64,000 nucleotides of DNA from Aquibacillus koreensis (GTDB taxonomy: Bacteria; Bacillota; Bacilli; Bacillales; Amphibacillaceae). Both the position numbers and the translations under genes were made by a program. The notes beneath the pieces were generated by a model. That model made no database searches, was not told where the DNA came from, and saw only the letters and a list, made by a program, of their open reading frames with translations. Of the stretch, positions 27,988-36,217 are shown in pieces; positions within the stretch are counted from its first letter, which is position 1; every line of letters begins with the position of its first letter. Where the stretch lies: contig NZ_JAOALK010000062.1 of assembly GCF_025154055.1 (NCBI RefSeq), positions 62,001 through 126,000 of the forward strand, given 5' to 3'.

Positions 27988-28428
27988 CTATGAGGCCTGA
28001 CAGCCGCAACCCCCACCAGAGCCACAACCACATCCACTGTCTTTCATTAATGCACCCTCTCGTGGTACTTTAACTTGTTGACTAACACTGTGAGCTACAA
28101 TTTCACTAATATCATCCAGTAGGCCTTGCAAGTTTCTTTCTGCAACCTTAAAAGCAGCAACCGTCTCGTTCATATCTACGTCTCGTTTAGTTGAACGTAC
28201 TTCTTTCATTATGGTGCTAAAATCTGGATGGTATCTTCCAAAACGTTGGACCTCTTCATATTGATCCTTTACTTTTTGAAAATCTGTTATTAGACGTTGT
28301 GCTTCCTGGTCATCTAATAAAGCAGTCTTTCTTTTTATATATTCATCCATAACGTCAGACTGTAAAATCATCTGACCTATGTGTTCTGATTTATCAATTA
28401 GATCAACAATTTCAATAGTTGCTAACAA
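27988..28428 (-). CDS. ricF: RicF, subunit of the RicAFT RNA-processing complex
   Basis: YlbF/YmcA-family alpha-helical protein (146 residues). RicA, RicF and RicT form a complex carrying iron-sulfur clusters that promotes RNase Y-dependent mRNA maturation and Spo0A phosphorylation, and so affects sporulation, competence and biofilm. The C-terminus ends in a glycine/cysteine cluster (CGCGSGGGCGC) with four cysteines, consistent with cluster ligation. The TTG at 28428 is chosen: GGAGGTG is six bases upstream and it gives MLATIEI, like the YlbF N-terminus. A GTG three codons earlier lies inside the ribosome binding site. Confidence 0.92.
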   Translation of the reverse strand: MLATIEIVDLIDKSEHIGQMILQSDVMDEYIKRKTALLDDQEAQRLITDFQKVKDQYEEVQRFGRYHPDFSTIMKEVRSTKRDVDMNETVAAFKVAERNLQGLLDDISEIVAHSVSQQVKVPREGALMKDSGCGCGSGGGCGCQAS

Positions 28429-28488
28429 ATTGCCCACCTCCAGCTTCCATCATACCAAGAAATTCATACAAATAAAAGAGGACAGGCA

Positions 28489-28722
28489 TTAATCTTTCAT
28501 TGCGCCTGCCATTTGCATTAACATAGATACCATTTGAATTTGGCTTGAAACCTTTTCAATTCGTTGTGGTACTGTTTTCCCATAGAATACCTTTGCTTCT
28601 CTTTCTAATGCTTCAAGTTGATCTGGGTTTCTTGTCAAACGTCGATACCATTGTGGATTTTGTCGAATAAAATGTAATAGATCATTTCTTCCCTGTAAAT
28701 ACTTGTAAAGACTAGGCTGCAT
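28489..28722 (-). CDS. ylbE: YlbE-like family protein
   Basis: A 77-residue soluble protein (MQPSLYKYLQGRNDLLHFIRQNPQWYRRL) with the WYR motif of the YlbE-like family. Its role is unknown. It sits in the ylbD-ylbE-ylbF run, 12 bp after ylbD, with GGAGG upstream, so it is probably co-transcribed. Confidence 0.9.
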   Translation of the reverse strand: MQPSLYKYLQGRNDLLHFIRQNPQWYRRLTRNPDQLEALEREAKVFYGKTVPQRIEKVSSQIQMVSMLMQMAGAMKD

Positions 28723-28734
28723 ATCATTACCTCC

Positions 28735-29163
28735 CTAATCTTTATTTATTTGAAACGGTGGTCTGCCGCTTGAATTGGATTTTTTCGGAATTTGCTTTTT
28801 CACGTCTTGAAACTGACCAATAAGCGTTTGAATATTAGTAATTGCACCATTTAATTGATTCATGTGACCTTCTACTTTATTTAAATCCATGTTTTCAACC
28901 ATTCTCATAAGCTGGCCCATGATTTCTTGCTTTTCCTTTTTCTCTTTTGTTTCCTTTCCTTTTTTTTCTTCCTTTTCACTATCTGAGCTAGAAACACTCT
29001 GATATTTCGCCCAGGAAGGGTCATCTTCTCCTAACAAGACCCACTTTTCATAATGAGATTGCCAATCATTATTTCCACTTCTAACATCTTTTATTAAGCC
29101 TGGATGATTTTTCACAAATTGTTTAAACTCTTTGATCGATGGATGTAGTTCTTTTTCAGACAT
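28735..29163 (-). CDS. ylbD: YlbD-like spore coat-associated protein
   Basis: A 142-residue charged protein. HPSIKEFKQFVKNHPGLIKDVR and the WQSHYEKWVLLGEDDPSWAKY block are typical of YlbD, listed as a putative coat protein in Bacillus subtilis. A Lys/Glu-rich low-complexity linker lies around residues 62-82. A coat role is known only by association. It heads the ylbD-ylbE run. Confidence 0.88.
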   Translation of the reverse strand: MSEKELHPSIKEFKQFVKNHPGLIKDVRSGNNDWQSHYEKWVLLGEDDPSWAKYQSVSSSDSEKEEKKGKETKEKKEKQEIMGQLMRMVENMDLNKVEGHMNQLNGAITNIQTLIGQFQDVKKQIPKKSNSSGRPPFQINKD

Positions 29164-29273
29164 TATTCTGTCACCCCAATGCTCTAGACTTATCTATGAT
29201 TATTTTATGTACATCACTTAGGCAATGTGACAGGATTATCTTTCTAGAACATTTAGGCTAGTTATCAAAAAAA

Positions 29274-30338
29274 TTAATATTCCTCATCTAAGCGATGAAG
29301 AAAGTTTTGAGTGTAATAATACTGATATACCCCTACACCTAAATGGGTGTATTCATCTTTTAACAGAGCATCTCTATGTCCTTCACTGTTTAACCATCCT
29401 TCTACAGCTGCAGGACCATCAACATATTGTGCTGCAATATTCTCCCCTGCAATGTAATAGTTAATCTGTCTAGCATCTAATCTGTCTTTTAGACTTTTCC
29501 CGTTTTGTGAATAATGAGAGAAATAATTGTTGTCCGCCATATCTTTACTATGGGAGAATGCAACTTCTGACAATGGCTTATGCCAAGCTAAAGAAGGTTT
29601 ATTAAATCTCGACCGGATGACATTCGATATATCAAATATTTGCCTTTCCATACCTAGCTCTATTTCGTGCCATTCATCATCTGTAAATAATGGTGTGCTA
29701 GGAAGCTTACCTCGATAGAATACTTCATATGGTCTCTGTAATAATAGGAGATCTGAAGTTAGTATTCGAATAGAAGATAACTGATCTGTAAAAGAATCAA
29801 AGTAAAATTGTACGAATGTATCCTCATCTAATTTAACTAAAGGCATCAGTTTTATTTCTTTTTCTTTTAATGAGAATCGATACGTTGAATAGATTACTTC
29901 TTTATTAAATTCAAAATACTCTTTTACTTCTTCATATGTCTGTCCGATTTCAACCGGTTCGATAGATATTTGGTCACCCGTAGCAAAAATGGTTTGTATT
30001 TTATCGTCATTAACACCAAACTGCATATGTTGATTATTCTGATTGGTGTACACCCACCATATGTAGCCATACGAGCTTTTATCTTTTCGATTTGGATGTC
30101 CAAATGTTTCTATTAAATCCTTAACATCTCTACCAACCCAATTTAATAATGAATTATCATGCGTTAAAACAGGGTATTCATATAATGGAGTTGTTTTTGA
30201 TTCTAATTCTGGCATTTTTTTATCTAATACGCGTTCGAAGTTACTTATTACTTCTTTCGAGCCTGATTCCCCTTCTATTACATAAAATATTCCTCCGCAT
30301 ATCAATAAGAATAGTAGAATTCCCTTTATTCCTTTCAT
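29274..30338 (-). CDS. ylbC: CAP-domain secreted/anchored protein
   Basis: A 354-residue protein with an N-terminal hydrophobic segment (about 5-20; signal or anchor), a CAP-associated N-terminal domain (GRDVKDLIETFGHPNRKD onward) and a C-terminal CAP/SCP domain. CAP motifs seen are SHSKDMADNNYFSHYSQNG and GENIAAQY, and SEGHRDALL, with conserved His and Glu positions. Acts outside the membrane. The substrate is unknown. Position between ylbB and ylbD matches Bacillus subtilis ylbC. Confidence 0.9.
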   Translation of the reverse strand: MKGIKGILLFLLICGGIFYVIEGESGSKEVISNFERVLDKKMPELESKTTPLYEYPVLTHDNSLLNWVGRDVKDLIETFGHPNRKDKSSYGYIWWVYTNQNNQHMQFGVNDDKIQTIFATGDQISIEPVEIGQTYEEVKEYFEFNKEVIYSTYRFSLKEKEIKLMPLVKLDEDTFVQFYFDSFTDQLSSIRILTSDLLLLQRPYEVFYRGKLPSTPLFTDDEWHEIELGMERQIFDISNVIRSRFNKPSLAWHKPLSEVAFSHSKDMADNNYFSHYSQNGKSLKDRLDARQINYYIAGENIAAQYVDGPAAVEGWLNSEGHRDALLKDEYTHLGVGVYQYYYTQNFLHRLDEEY

Positions 30339-30671
30339 TACCTTTGCCCCTTTACATGTGCTCTAACTAAATTATAGTAGCAAAAGGAAAAGAATATGAA
30401 AAGAATGCATATTTCGGCCATTTATTTTCGTGTAAGGTCTATTTGCATACTTTAAACTACATATTAGATACATACTCCGTCGTAACTCACGTACTAAGAA
30501 TTCAATGGATGATTTTAGCGGCTATGAGATCCCTTATTTGCCTAAGATTTATGGTTTTATGGTCACCAGAAGCCCCTATTTGCGTTACATCACAGTGTAT
30601 GGATACTCTAAATATTCCTATAAAAATTTGCCAAATGAAAGGCCCTTGTTGTTAACAAGGGCCTTTCGTGT
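30339..30671. other. intergenic region ylbC / ylbB
   Basis: 333 bp without a credible gene. A 70-codon plus-strand frame (30443-30655) runs into the ylbB terminator and lacks a ribosome binding site. Apart from that terminator at 30637-30667 nothing was recognised. Confidence 0.5.
30637..30667 (-). terminator. terminator after ylbB
   Basis: A 14-bp perfect stem GAAAGGCCCTTGTT with its complement and a GTT loop, overlapping the region just after the ylbB stop. Confidence 0.75.
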
Positions 30672-31100
30672 TTAATGGACTTCTGGGCGTTCAGAAATTT
30701 CTTCTAGCGCATGTCCCGCAGCACGATTTGACTGATCCTCTAACGCTAGGTCTCCAAGTGCGATTATACCAACAAGTTTTCCACTATCAACAACTGGTAA
30801 CCTTCTTATTTGGTGCTCTGCCATCAAGTCACTAGCTTCCTGCACTGTTGTGTCTGATGAAACAGATACGAGTTGATCACTCATCACTTCTTGCACCTTA
30901 CTAGAGCCATCTTTTTTATTAGCGTATCCTCTTATTACAAGATCACGGTCAGTAACCATCCCTAAAATATCTTGATTAGAACCACAAACAGGGATTACTC
31001 CAATATTATTGTTCTTCATTTTCGTTGCAGCTTCTACTATCGTATCATCTGCAGTACAATGCACAAGATTTGATGACATTACTTCTTTGACACTTTTCAT
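30672..31100 (-). CDS. ylbB: CBS domain-containing protein
   Basis: A 142-residue protein made of two tandem CBS modules (about 7-60 and 70-125), each ending in the GIVTDRDL / GIIALGDL type signature. Such pairs bind adenine nucleotides and usually have a regulatory role. No catalytic domain is fused. It matches Bacillus subtilis YlbB in size and place. Confidence 0.88.
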   Translation of the reverse strand: MKSVKEVMSSNLVHCTADDTIVEAATKMKNNNIGVIPVCGSNQDILGMVTDRDLVIRGYANKKDGSSKVQEVMSDQLVSVSSDTTVQEASDLMAEHQIRRLPVVDSGKLVGIIALGDLALEDQSNRAAGHALEEISERPEVH

Positions 31101-31317
31101 ATATACATTTCCTCCCTAAAATGAATTATCCATACATCATTTAGCTTTTCCCGAAAATCATCAGAACTTGCATCATTCAAAGCAAACATGTCTAAAAAAG
31201 TATTTTGAAATAAATTAATTTTAATAAATTGTTAATGATTTTATTTATATCAATTGCAAGTTATTATAATTAATACTATGATAAGTTTAGATACATAATT
31301 ATCAGTGAGGTGGAAGT

Positions 31318-31683
31318 ATGAAAATAGAGAATACAGGTATTGAAGGCGCAATCGTTGATTTAAAACCACTTGACCATGTAATGAGTCAGGCTAGCTTTGT
31401 AAGAGCTGGTCAATGGGACTACGAAAGAGTAACCTATGATTATAAGATAGGTTCAGCAGAAAAAAACATTACTTACTATATAAGATTACAGGGTTATGCA
31501 CTTGAGGGTGACGTAGATAAAGGTGATGCAGTTATGAAAGTAATGACTCCTCTATTAGGTAAGCATTATTACCCCCACGGAATCGAGTATGGAGAACAGG
31601 AAAACTTTCCTCAATCTGTAGTAGATCGTGCTACTAACTTGTTTAAAAGTGTAAAAGACGAATTAGATAAATACAAAAAATAA
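31318..31683 (+). CDS. yugN: YugN-like family protein
   Basis: A 121-residue soluble protein (MKIENTGIEGAIVDLKPLDH ... YYPHGIEYGE) of the YugN-like family, of unknown function. GAGGTGG lies seven bases before the ATG and a terminator follows directly. In Bacillus subtilis yugN is elsewhere (beside pgi), so its place beside ylbB is a local rearrangement. Confidence 0.85.
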   Translation: MKIENTGIEGAIVDLKPLDHVMSQASFVRAGQWDYERVTYDYKIGSAEKNITYYIRLQGYALEGDVDKGDAVMKVMTPLLGKHYYPHGIEYGEQENFPQSVVDRATNLFKSVKDELDKYKK

Positions 31684-31687
31684 AGGC

Positions 31688-31715
31688 AAGGCTGTTGACT
31701 ACAACAGCCTTTTTA
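31688..31715 (+). terminator. terminator after yugN
   Basis: Stem AAGGCTGTTG / CAACAGCCTT with an ACTA loop, followed by TTTTTATTT. Confidence 0.85.
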
Positions 31716-31991
31716 TTTCGTTCACTTTTTTACGATTTTTTTGTAAAAATCACGTCAAAAAATTCCTTATCCCCTTATTACGTGTTACTATAATATAAAC
31801 AATGAATAACGTCTAAAATAAATATAGCAGATTTAAAAGGTATAAAAAGCAGAGTAACTTAACGTTTTTTTCCGGTTAAATATGCGTGTTATAGGATATT
31901 TAAAATCACAAAAATTTTTGCTATTCAAAAACACAACTTCATGCTATATTTTGATTATAGTTGTTCCTTAGAAGGGAGATCCATAAATAAA
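31716..31991. other. intergenic region yugN / transporter
   Basis: About 275 bp of very AT-rich DNA. A weak inverted repeat near 31727-31748 (TTTTACGATTTTTTTGTAAAA) was seen but has no clear role. A promoter for the transporter gene is expected here but not resolved. Confidence 0.4.
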
Positions 31992-33050
31992 TTGTTCCGT
32001 TATCTTTCAAAAAAACAATGGATATTAATAATCCTAACAATCTTTCTAATTATTGCTGCATATTTTATATTACCAGTATCCATTCCGTTACTGTTGGCTT
32101 TAATTACTGCTCTATTTCTAAATCCCGCTATACGGTGGTTACAATTCCGATTTAAGTTAAATCGAAAGATATCTGTTATTATTACCTTTATCTTATTTTT
32201 AATTCTAATCGGCATTCTCGGAACTTATGTCATTACATCAGCAGTTACACATGTAGTTAATTTCACTGAAAAAGCACCCTCCTATGTAAATCAGATTAAC
32301 GAAAAATTGATAGAGTGGGAATCTGACCTGGACCATCTTACGGAGGATCTTCCAGATGAATTTGTCAAACAAGTAACTGATGGTATAGAAGATAATTTAG
32401 GTAGTTTTAGTGAAAGTTTAAAAGATCGTCTAGAACTAGAAAAAATCGCAAGTTTTGTTGGAAAAGTTCCACAACTATTAGTTAGTTTACTCGTATATTT
32501 AATTGCATTGTTTATGTTTATGCTAGAGTTACCTCGACTCAAGACTAAAGTATATAACTATTTGACAGAGGAAACCGCTGAAAAAGTAAGATTTATGAAT
32601 GCAAGGTTATCCTATGTCGTATTAGGCTTCTTAAAAGCACAATTCTTAGTAAGTATTTTTATTTTTATCGTAAGTTTACTCGGATTACTGTATATCGCAC
32701 CAGAATATGCCATTATAATGGCATTAATTATTTGGTTAATTGACTTTATACCAATTATAGGCTCCATTGTAATATTAGGTCCCTGGTCCTTATACATGTT
32801 TATTACTGGGGATGTAGTAATGGGAACTGAGTTAGCGGTATTAGCTATTGTACTTCTTGCCATAAGAAGAACTGTGGAACCTAAAGTGATGGGGAGACAT
32901 ATTGGTCTATCTCCACTTGCAACATTAATAGCGATGTATTTAGGACTGCAGCTAATAGGAATTCTAGGTTTTATTTTAGGACCACTTCTCGTTATTGCAT
33001 TTAACTCAGCAAAAGAAGCTGGCATTATTAAATGGAATATTAAAATTTAG
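31992..33050 (+). CDS. AI-2E family transporter
   Basis: Membrane protein of about 352 residues with seven to eight predicted segments and a central extracytoplasmic helix-rich loop, the layout of the AI-2E/UPF0118 exporter family. The signature PLLVIAF and DFIPIIGSIVILGP stretches are present. Substrates vary in this family, from sodium/proton antiport to small solutes, so none is assigned. The start is uncertain: GAAGGGAG at 31971-31978 is four bases before an ATA and 13 before the TTG at 31992; an ATG at 31941 lacks a ribosome binding site. Confidence 0.8.
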   Translation: MFRYLSKKQWILIILTIFLIIAAYFILPVSIPLLLALITALFLNPAIRWLQFRFKLNRKISVIITFILFLILIGILGTYVITSAVTHVVNFTEKAPSYVNQINEKLIEWESDLDHLTEDLPDEFVKQVTDGIEDNLGSFSESLKDRLELEKIASFVGKVPQLLVSLLVYLIALFMFMLELPRLKTKVYNYLTEETAEKVRFMNARLSYVVLGFLKAQFLVSIFIFIVSLLGLLYIAPEYAIIMALIIWLIDFIPIIGSIVILGPWSLYMFITGDVVMGTELAVLAIVLLAIRRTVEPKVMGRHIGLSPLATLIAMYLGLQLIGILGFILGPLLVIAFNSAKEAGIIKWNIKI

Positions 33051-33051
33051 C

Positions 33052-33089
33052 AAAAAATAGGCATTGGCACATGTCCATGCCTATTTTTT
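33052..33089. terminator. shared terminator, transporter and acetyltransferase
   Basis: A 13-bp perfect stem, A6 TAGGCAT and its complement, around a 12-base loop. It overlaps the end of the acetyltransferase gene and serves both convergent genes. Confidence 0.85.
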
Positions 33090-33593
33090 CTCTAGTAATT
33101 TCTCAAAGTAAATAAATTCTTCGTCAACACCTATCTCATAAAAATTATTTTTAATTAAAACATGTTGTGAAGCAACATTTAGTCTTTCACAATACGCGGT
33201 GATTTTTTTAATTTGGTGCTGAAATGCCCATTCCGTTACTAAACTCACTGCTTCTGTTGCATATCCGTTATTCCTATATGTCTCTATTATATGATAACCA
33301 AGATCAAATTCATCCCAACCATTTTCCCTTACTTTTTTAATATACATTTCACCTACTATTTGCTCCGTTTTGTGTTTTCTAATAATCCACGGGCCATAAC
33401 CCTCTAAGTGACTACCTATCTCTAGTTGTTCCATATATATGGGTAAGAATGCTTGAAAAGCCACACTAGGCCAATTAAGTTCAATAGGTATTTGACGCTG
33501 AACAAAAAACGCTTCCTTCTCTAATAGCAATTGACTTGCACTTTGTAAATCGATTGACTCCATAAAGACCTTTGAACCTTTTAATATATACAT
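33081..33593 (-). CDS. GNAT-family N-acetyltransferase (RimJ/RimL-like)
   Basis: A 170-residue protein. The acetyl-CoA loop is represented by IIETYRNNGYATEAVSLVTEWAF (Q/RxxGxA type), preceded by VGEMYIKK and DLGYHI, and followed by CERLNVASQHVLIKNNF, the RimJ/RimL pattern. Protein N-termini or small amines are possible substrates. The ATG at 33593 has AGAGGGG upstream, and an open frame 23 codons longer lacks such a signal. Confidence 0.85.
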   Translation of the reverse strand: MYILKGSKVFMESIDLQSASQLLLEKEAFFVQRQIPIELNWPSVAFQAFLPIYMEQLEIGSHLEGYGPWIIRKHKTEQIVGEMYIKKVRENGWDEFDLGYHIIETYRNNGYATEAVSLVTEWAFQHQIKKITAYCERLNVASQHVLIKNNFYEIGVDEEFIYFEKLLEKK

Positions 33594-33691
33594 TCGGTCC
33601 CCTCTCTCCCAATGCGATTTAGTATGTATATATTCATTATAGAGTAACCACTTAAAATTCACTAACTATTCTACTAGTGATAAGTTTACAT

Positions 33692-33728
33692 AAAAAAAAG
33701 ACCATCTCTTTAATAATGAGATAGTCTT
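33692..33728 (-). terminator. terminator after yozB
   Basis: On the minus strand AAGACTATCTC pairs with GAGATGGTCTT (one G-U) and is followed by eight T residues. Confidence 0.85.
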
Positions 33729-33733
33729 ATTGT

Positions 33734-34195
33734 CTAAAATCCTAAGATTGCTTTAATCAAACTAGTCGTTTCTCCACCATGATAGAAAACATATAAAAGT
33801 AAATAAACAAGTACACCTGTAATTGCTGTAAAGAACCAAATAATACTTGTAATTGGTCCAACTTTTCTGTGTTTTTTAATTTTACGTTTGAAAGCAAGAG
33901 TTAGTGTAACAATACCAAACACTGCTCCAGTAGTAGCTAATATGATATGAAAGATCAAGAAGACCGTATAATAAATCTTTATATCTTCCGGCCCACCAAA
34001 ACTAGTATTTCCTACAAATATGGTTCGTGAAGCATAAAAAATAAAGAAAATCAAAGCGCTTATTGCCGCACTAATCATCGCTTTTTTATGATCTTTATAT
34101 TTTTTCTTAGCAACAAGTCGCCATCCAATTGCTACTAATATAGCACTTAAAACGATAAAGAATGTACTAATCGTTGGTAAAAGTGGTAAAGACAT
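33734..34195 (-). CDS. yozB: DUF420 family membrane protein (YozB)
   Basis: A 153-residue protein with five predicted membrane segments. Conserved His residues occur in KDHKKAMISA, LIFHIILATTG and KKHRKVGPIT, as in DUF420 proteins, which often neighbour cytochrome oxidase assembly genes. It follows ctaG by 45 bp and probably belongs to the cta operon. A role in oxidase biogenesis is inferred from context only. Confidence 0.85.
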   Translation of the reverse strand: MSLPLLPTISTFFIVLSAILVAIGWRLVAKKKYKDHKKAMISAAISALIFFIFYASRTIFVGNTSFGGPEDIKIYYTVFLIFHIILATTGAVFGIVTLTLAFKRKIKKHRKVGPITSIIWFFTAITGVLVYLLLYVFYHGGETTSLIKAILGF

Positions 34196-34240
34196 ATGCG
34201 TTGTATCCTTTCTATACTACAATTATATTGTTTGATAAAC

Positions 34241-35128
34241 TTATGATTCTGTTGGAATTGGATCAACCTTATGACTTTCTTTATTGAACCATCCAAAGAA
34301 TATACGGGCTAACACAATGCCATACACAATTTCCTGTGTAATTTTCATCATTATTCCACCTAACTGTTGATCTTCCACAATAGGCAATGGTGAAAACATT
34401 TGTGGTCCAGTTAATGTTAATCCACTGAGCACGTTACCAGGTACACAAAGCGCAAGAGCTTGAATCCATCCACCTGTTTCACTATAGGTCGCATAGATTG
34501 GATCCATGGAAAAAATAATCAAACCACATGCTGGAGTTATTAAAACCCCATTCGCAAAAATGTAGCCTATTTTCAAAAGTGGTGATAGCCTCTCCATTTC
34601 TTTTATTGGTGTAAAGATTGGCCACCACATAAGAAATGCTGTAACAAGAATAACTGTTGTAATGACTGCATGAGCAAGTCCATTTTCCTTTGCATAATCA
34701 AAAACGGTAGGAATGTGATAGATGGAAAATAATCCATTAAACACTACCAAAGCAATTAAAGGCTTTGTCAAAATAGCTAATATATGCTTTAGCAAAGGGG
34801 CATAAAAGACCTTTCTCCAAAGCCATTCTGGTAATCCTTTAATAATAAAAATAGGGAAAACCAAATAATATAAAGCCATCTGCACCATGTGTGATGTAAA
34901 CATGATGTGTGATAATAAATCAATAGGAGAGCCTTTAACGATATAAAGTAATGCTAGTCCTGCATAAAAAAACAAAAACTGATTTGTTGTCGGTGCTTTT
35001 TCGTCCGTGAATTTATGACGAAACGTTACGGTAATTAAGAAGTATAATATTCCTAACCCTACCACAAATAACAAATAATATGGGCTCCATAATGCCCTAA
35101 ATCCAAAGATTTGTAATTCAAGCCACAT
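34241..35128 (-). CDS. ctaG: cytochrome c oxidase assembly factor CtaG
   Basis: A 295-residue polytopic protein (about seven segments) of the caa3_CtaG family. In Bacillus subtilis it is required for active caa3 oxidase and is thought to act in CuB insertion or assembly. It is unrelated in sequence to the Cox11-type CtaG. MFTSHMVQMALYYLV, a His-containing membrane block, and DPIYATY are visible. It is the last cta gene before yozB, and the ATG has GAGGAAAG upstream. Confidence 0.9.
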   Translation of the reverse strand: MWLELQIFGFRALWSPYYLLFVVGLGILYFLITVTFRHKFTDEKAPTTNQFLFFYAGLALLYIVKGSPIDLLSHIMFTSHMVQMALYYLVFPIFIIKGLPEWLWRKVFYAPLLKHILAILTKPLIALVVFNGLFSIYHIPTVFDYAKENGLAHAVITTVILVTAFLMWWPIFTPIKEMERLSPLLKIGYIFANGVLITPACGLIIFSMDPIYATYSETGGWIQALALCVPGNVLSGLTLTGPQMFSPLPIVEDQQLGGIMMKITQEIVYGIVLARIFFGWFNKESHKVDPIPTES

Positions 35129-35236
35129 CTTTCCTCACTCCAATAATGGCTTTATAGCCTTATTATATCGCAACTTTCTAAAAAAACATGCAACAGTATT
35201 GTGTCAATTTTCTAAAAATGTTCTCTTTAAACAAAA

Positions 35237-35261
35237 GAGGCCGGGAGAAATCCCTGACCTC
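35237..35261 (-). terminator. hairpin between ctaF and ctaG
   Basis: Imperfect stem (GAGG / CCTC outside, GGGA / TCCC inside) followed on the minus strand by TTTTGTTT. It lies just beyond the ctaF stop and may lower ctaG-yozB expression relative to the oxidase subunits. Confidence 0.6.
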
Positions 35262-35266
35262 AATTA

Positions 35267-35590
35267 TTACCACCAAACTAGTACAAGTAATGTTAGAACA
35301 GTTAAAAACGCAACCGCAGCTCCTCCATACATCATAAGTGAAGGCATTTCGTGTCCTTTATGACTCATATGCATGAAGTAGTATAGTTGGAATGCTACTT
35401 GAACAATCGCAAGAATAAATAATATTGGAATAACGAATAACTTATCCAAGTCAGCCTCAACCATTGTAAAAGCAATAATTGTAAAGACAATCATTAAAGC
35501 AAACGTAATAACTTGTTGTTTCATTTCTTCTTTTTTCTTCTTTTTATGGTAATCTAATTCGTTGTTCACAGAATTGGTGTTTTCAGCCAT
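35267..35590 (-). CDS. ctaF: cytochrome caa3 oxidase subunit IV
   Basis: A 107-residue small subunit with three membrane segments and a Lys-rich cytoplasmic start (YHKKKKKEEMKQQ). The pattern QVAFQLYYFMHMSHKG is typical of subunit IV in caa3 and related oxidases. It lies three bases after ctaE, so translation is closely linked. Confidence 0.92.
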   Translation of the reverse strand: MAENTNSVNNELDYHKKKKKEEMKQQVITFALMIVFTIIAFTMVEADLDKLFVIPILFILAIVQVAFQLYYFMHMSHKGHEMPSLMMYGGAAVAFLTVLTLLVLVWW

Positions 35591-35593
35591 TGC

Positions 35594-36217
35594 TTAAATC
35601 ACCCCCATCAGATATACAACCGTAAAGATAAATACCCATACAACATCGATAAAGTGCCAATAAAGGCTAGCAATATAGAACTTTGGTGCGTTATAAAGGT
35701 TTAATCCTCGTTTAGCGTTACGCACCATCAAGGTTACAATCCATAATAAACCAAACAAGACGTGACCACCATGGAATCCAACCAATGTATAGAAGGCTGA
35801 TCCAAATGCTGATGAACGGAATGTAAATTCATAGTGATGGATGTAATGATAAAACTCATATAATTCACATCCAAGAAAAGCCAAACCTAAGACTACTGTG
35901 ATACCTAACCATAGTTGCATCTTACCAAAGTCGTTATTTTTCATGTGGTACATCGCATACACACTTGTTAATGAACTTGTTAATAACAACATTGTCATAA
36001 TAAAAACAAGTGGTAATTCGAATAAGTTCTGTGATGTATTATCATCCATTGTGGAACCTTTTAGTGCTAAATACGTTCCAAACAAACTTGCAAATAATAC
36101 TGTTTCTCCACCAAGGAAGAACCAAAAACCTAAAAATTTATTTTTACCTTCAAGGGTGGCTTTCTCGGGCTCTTCTGGCATTACTTTGGGATTTAAAACA
36201 TCTTCATGACTACTCAT
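35594..36217 (-). CDS. ctaE: cytochrome caa3 oxidase subunit III
   Basis: A 207-residue haem-copper oxidase subunit III with five membrane segments. Motifs: GFWFFLGGETVLFASLFGTYLAL, the conserved glutamate region, GFHGGHVLFGLLW, and the final YWHFIDVVWVFIFTVVYL. The ATG overlaps the ctaD stop (TAATG), so it is coupled to subunit I. Confidence 0.95.
   Translation of the reverse strand: MSSHEDVLNPKVMPEEPEKATLEGKNKFLGFWFFLGGETVLFASLFGTYLALKGSTMDDNTSQNLFELPLVFIMTMLLLTSSLTSVYAMYHMKNNDFGKMQLWLGITVVLGLAFLGCELYEFYHYIHHYEFTFRSSAFGSAFYTLVGFHGGHVLFGLLWIVTLMVRNAKRGLNLYNAPKFYIASLYWHFIDVVWVFIFTVVYLMGVI

Noticed and set aside
30443-30655. 70-codon plus-strand frame upstream of the ylbB terminator
   Set aside because: It runs into the terminator hairpin, lacks a ribosome binding site and has no protein-like pattern.
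32612-33025. 137-codon open frame antisense to the AI-2E family transporter
   Set aside because: It mirrors hydrophobic codons of the transporter and lacks a start signal.
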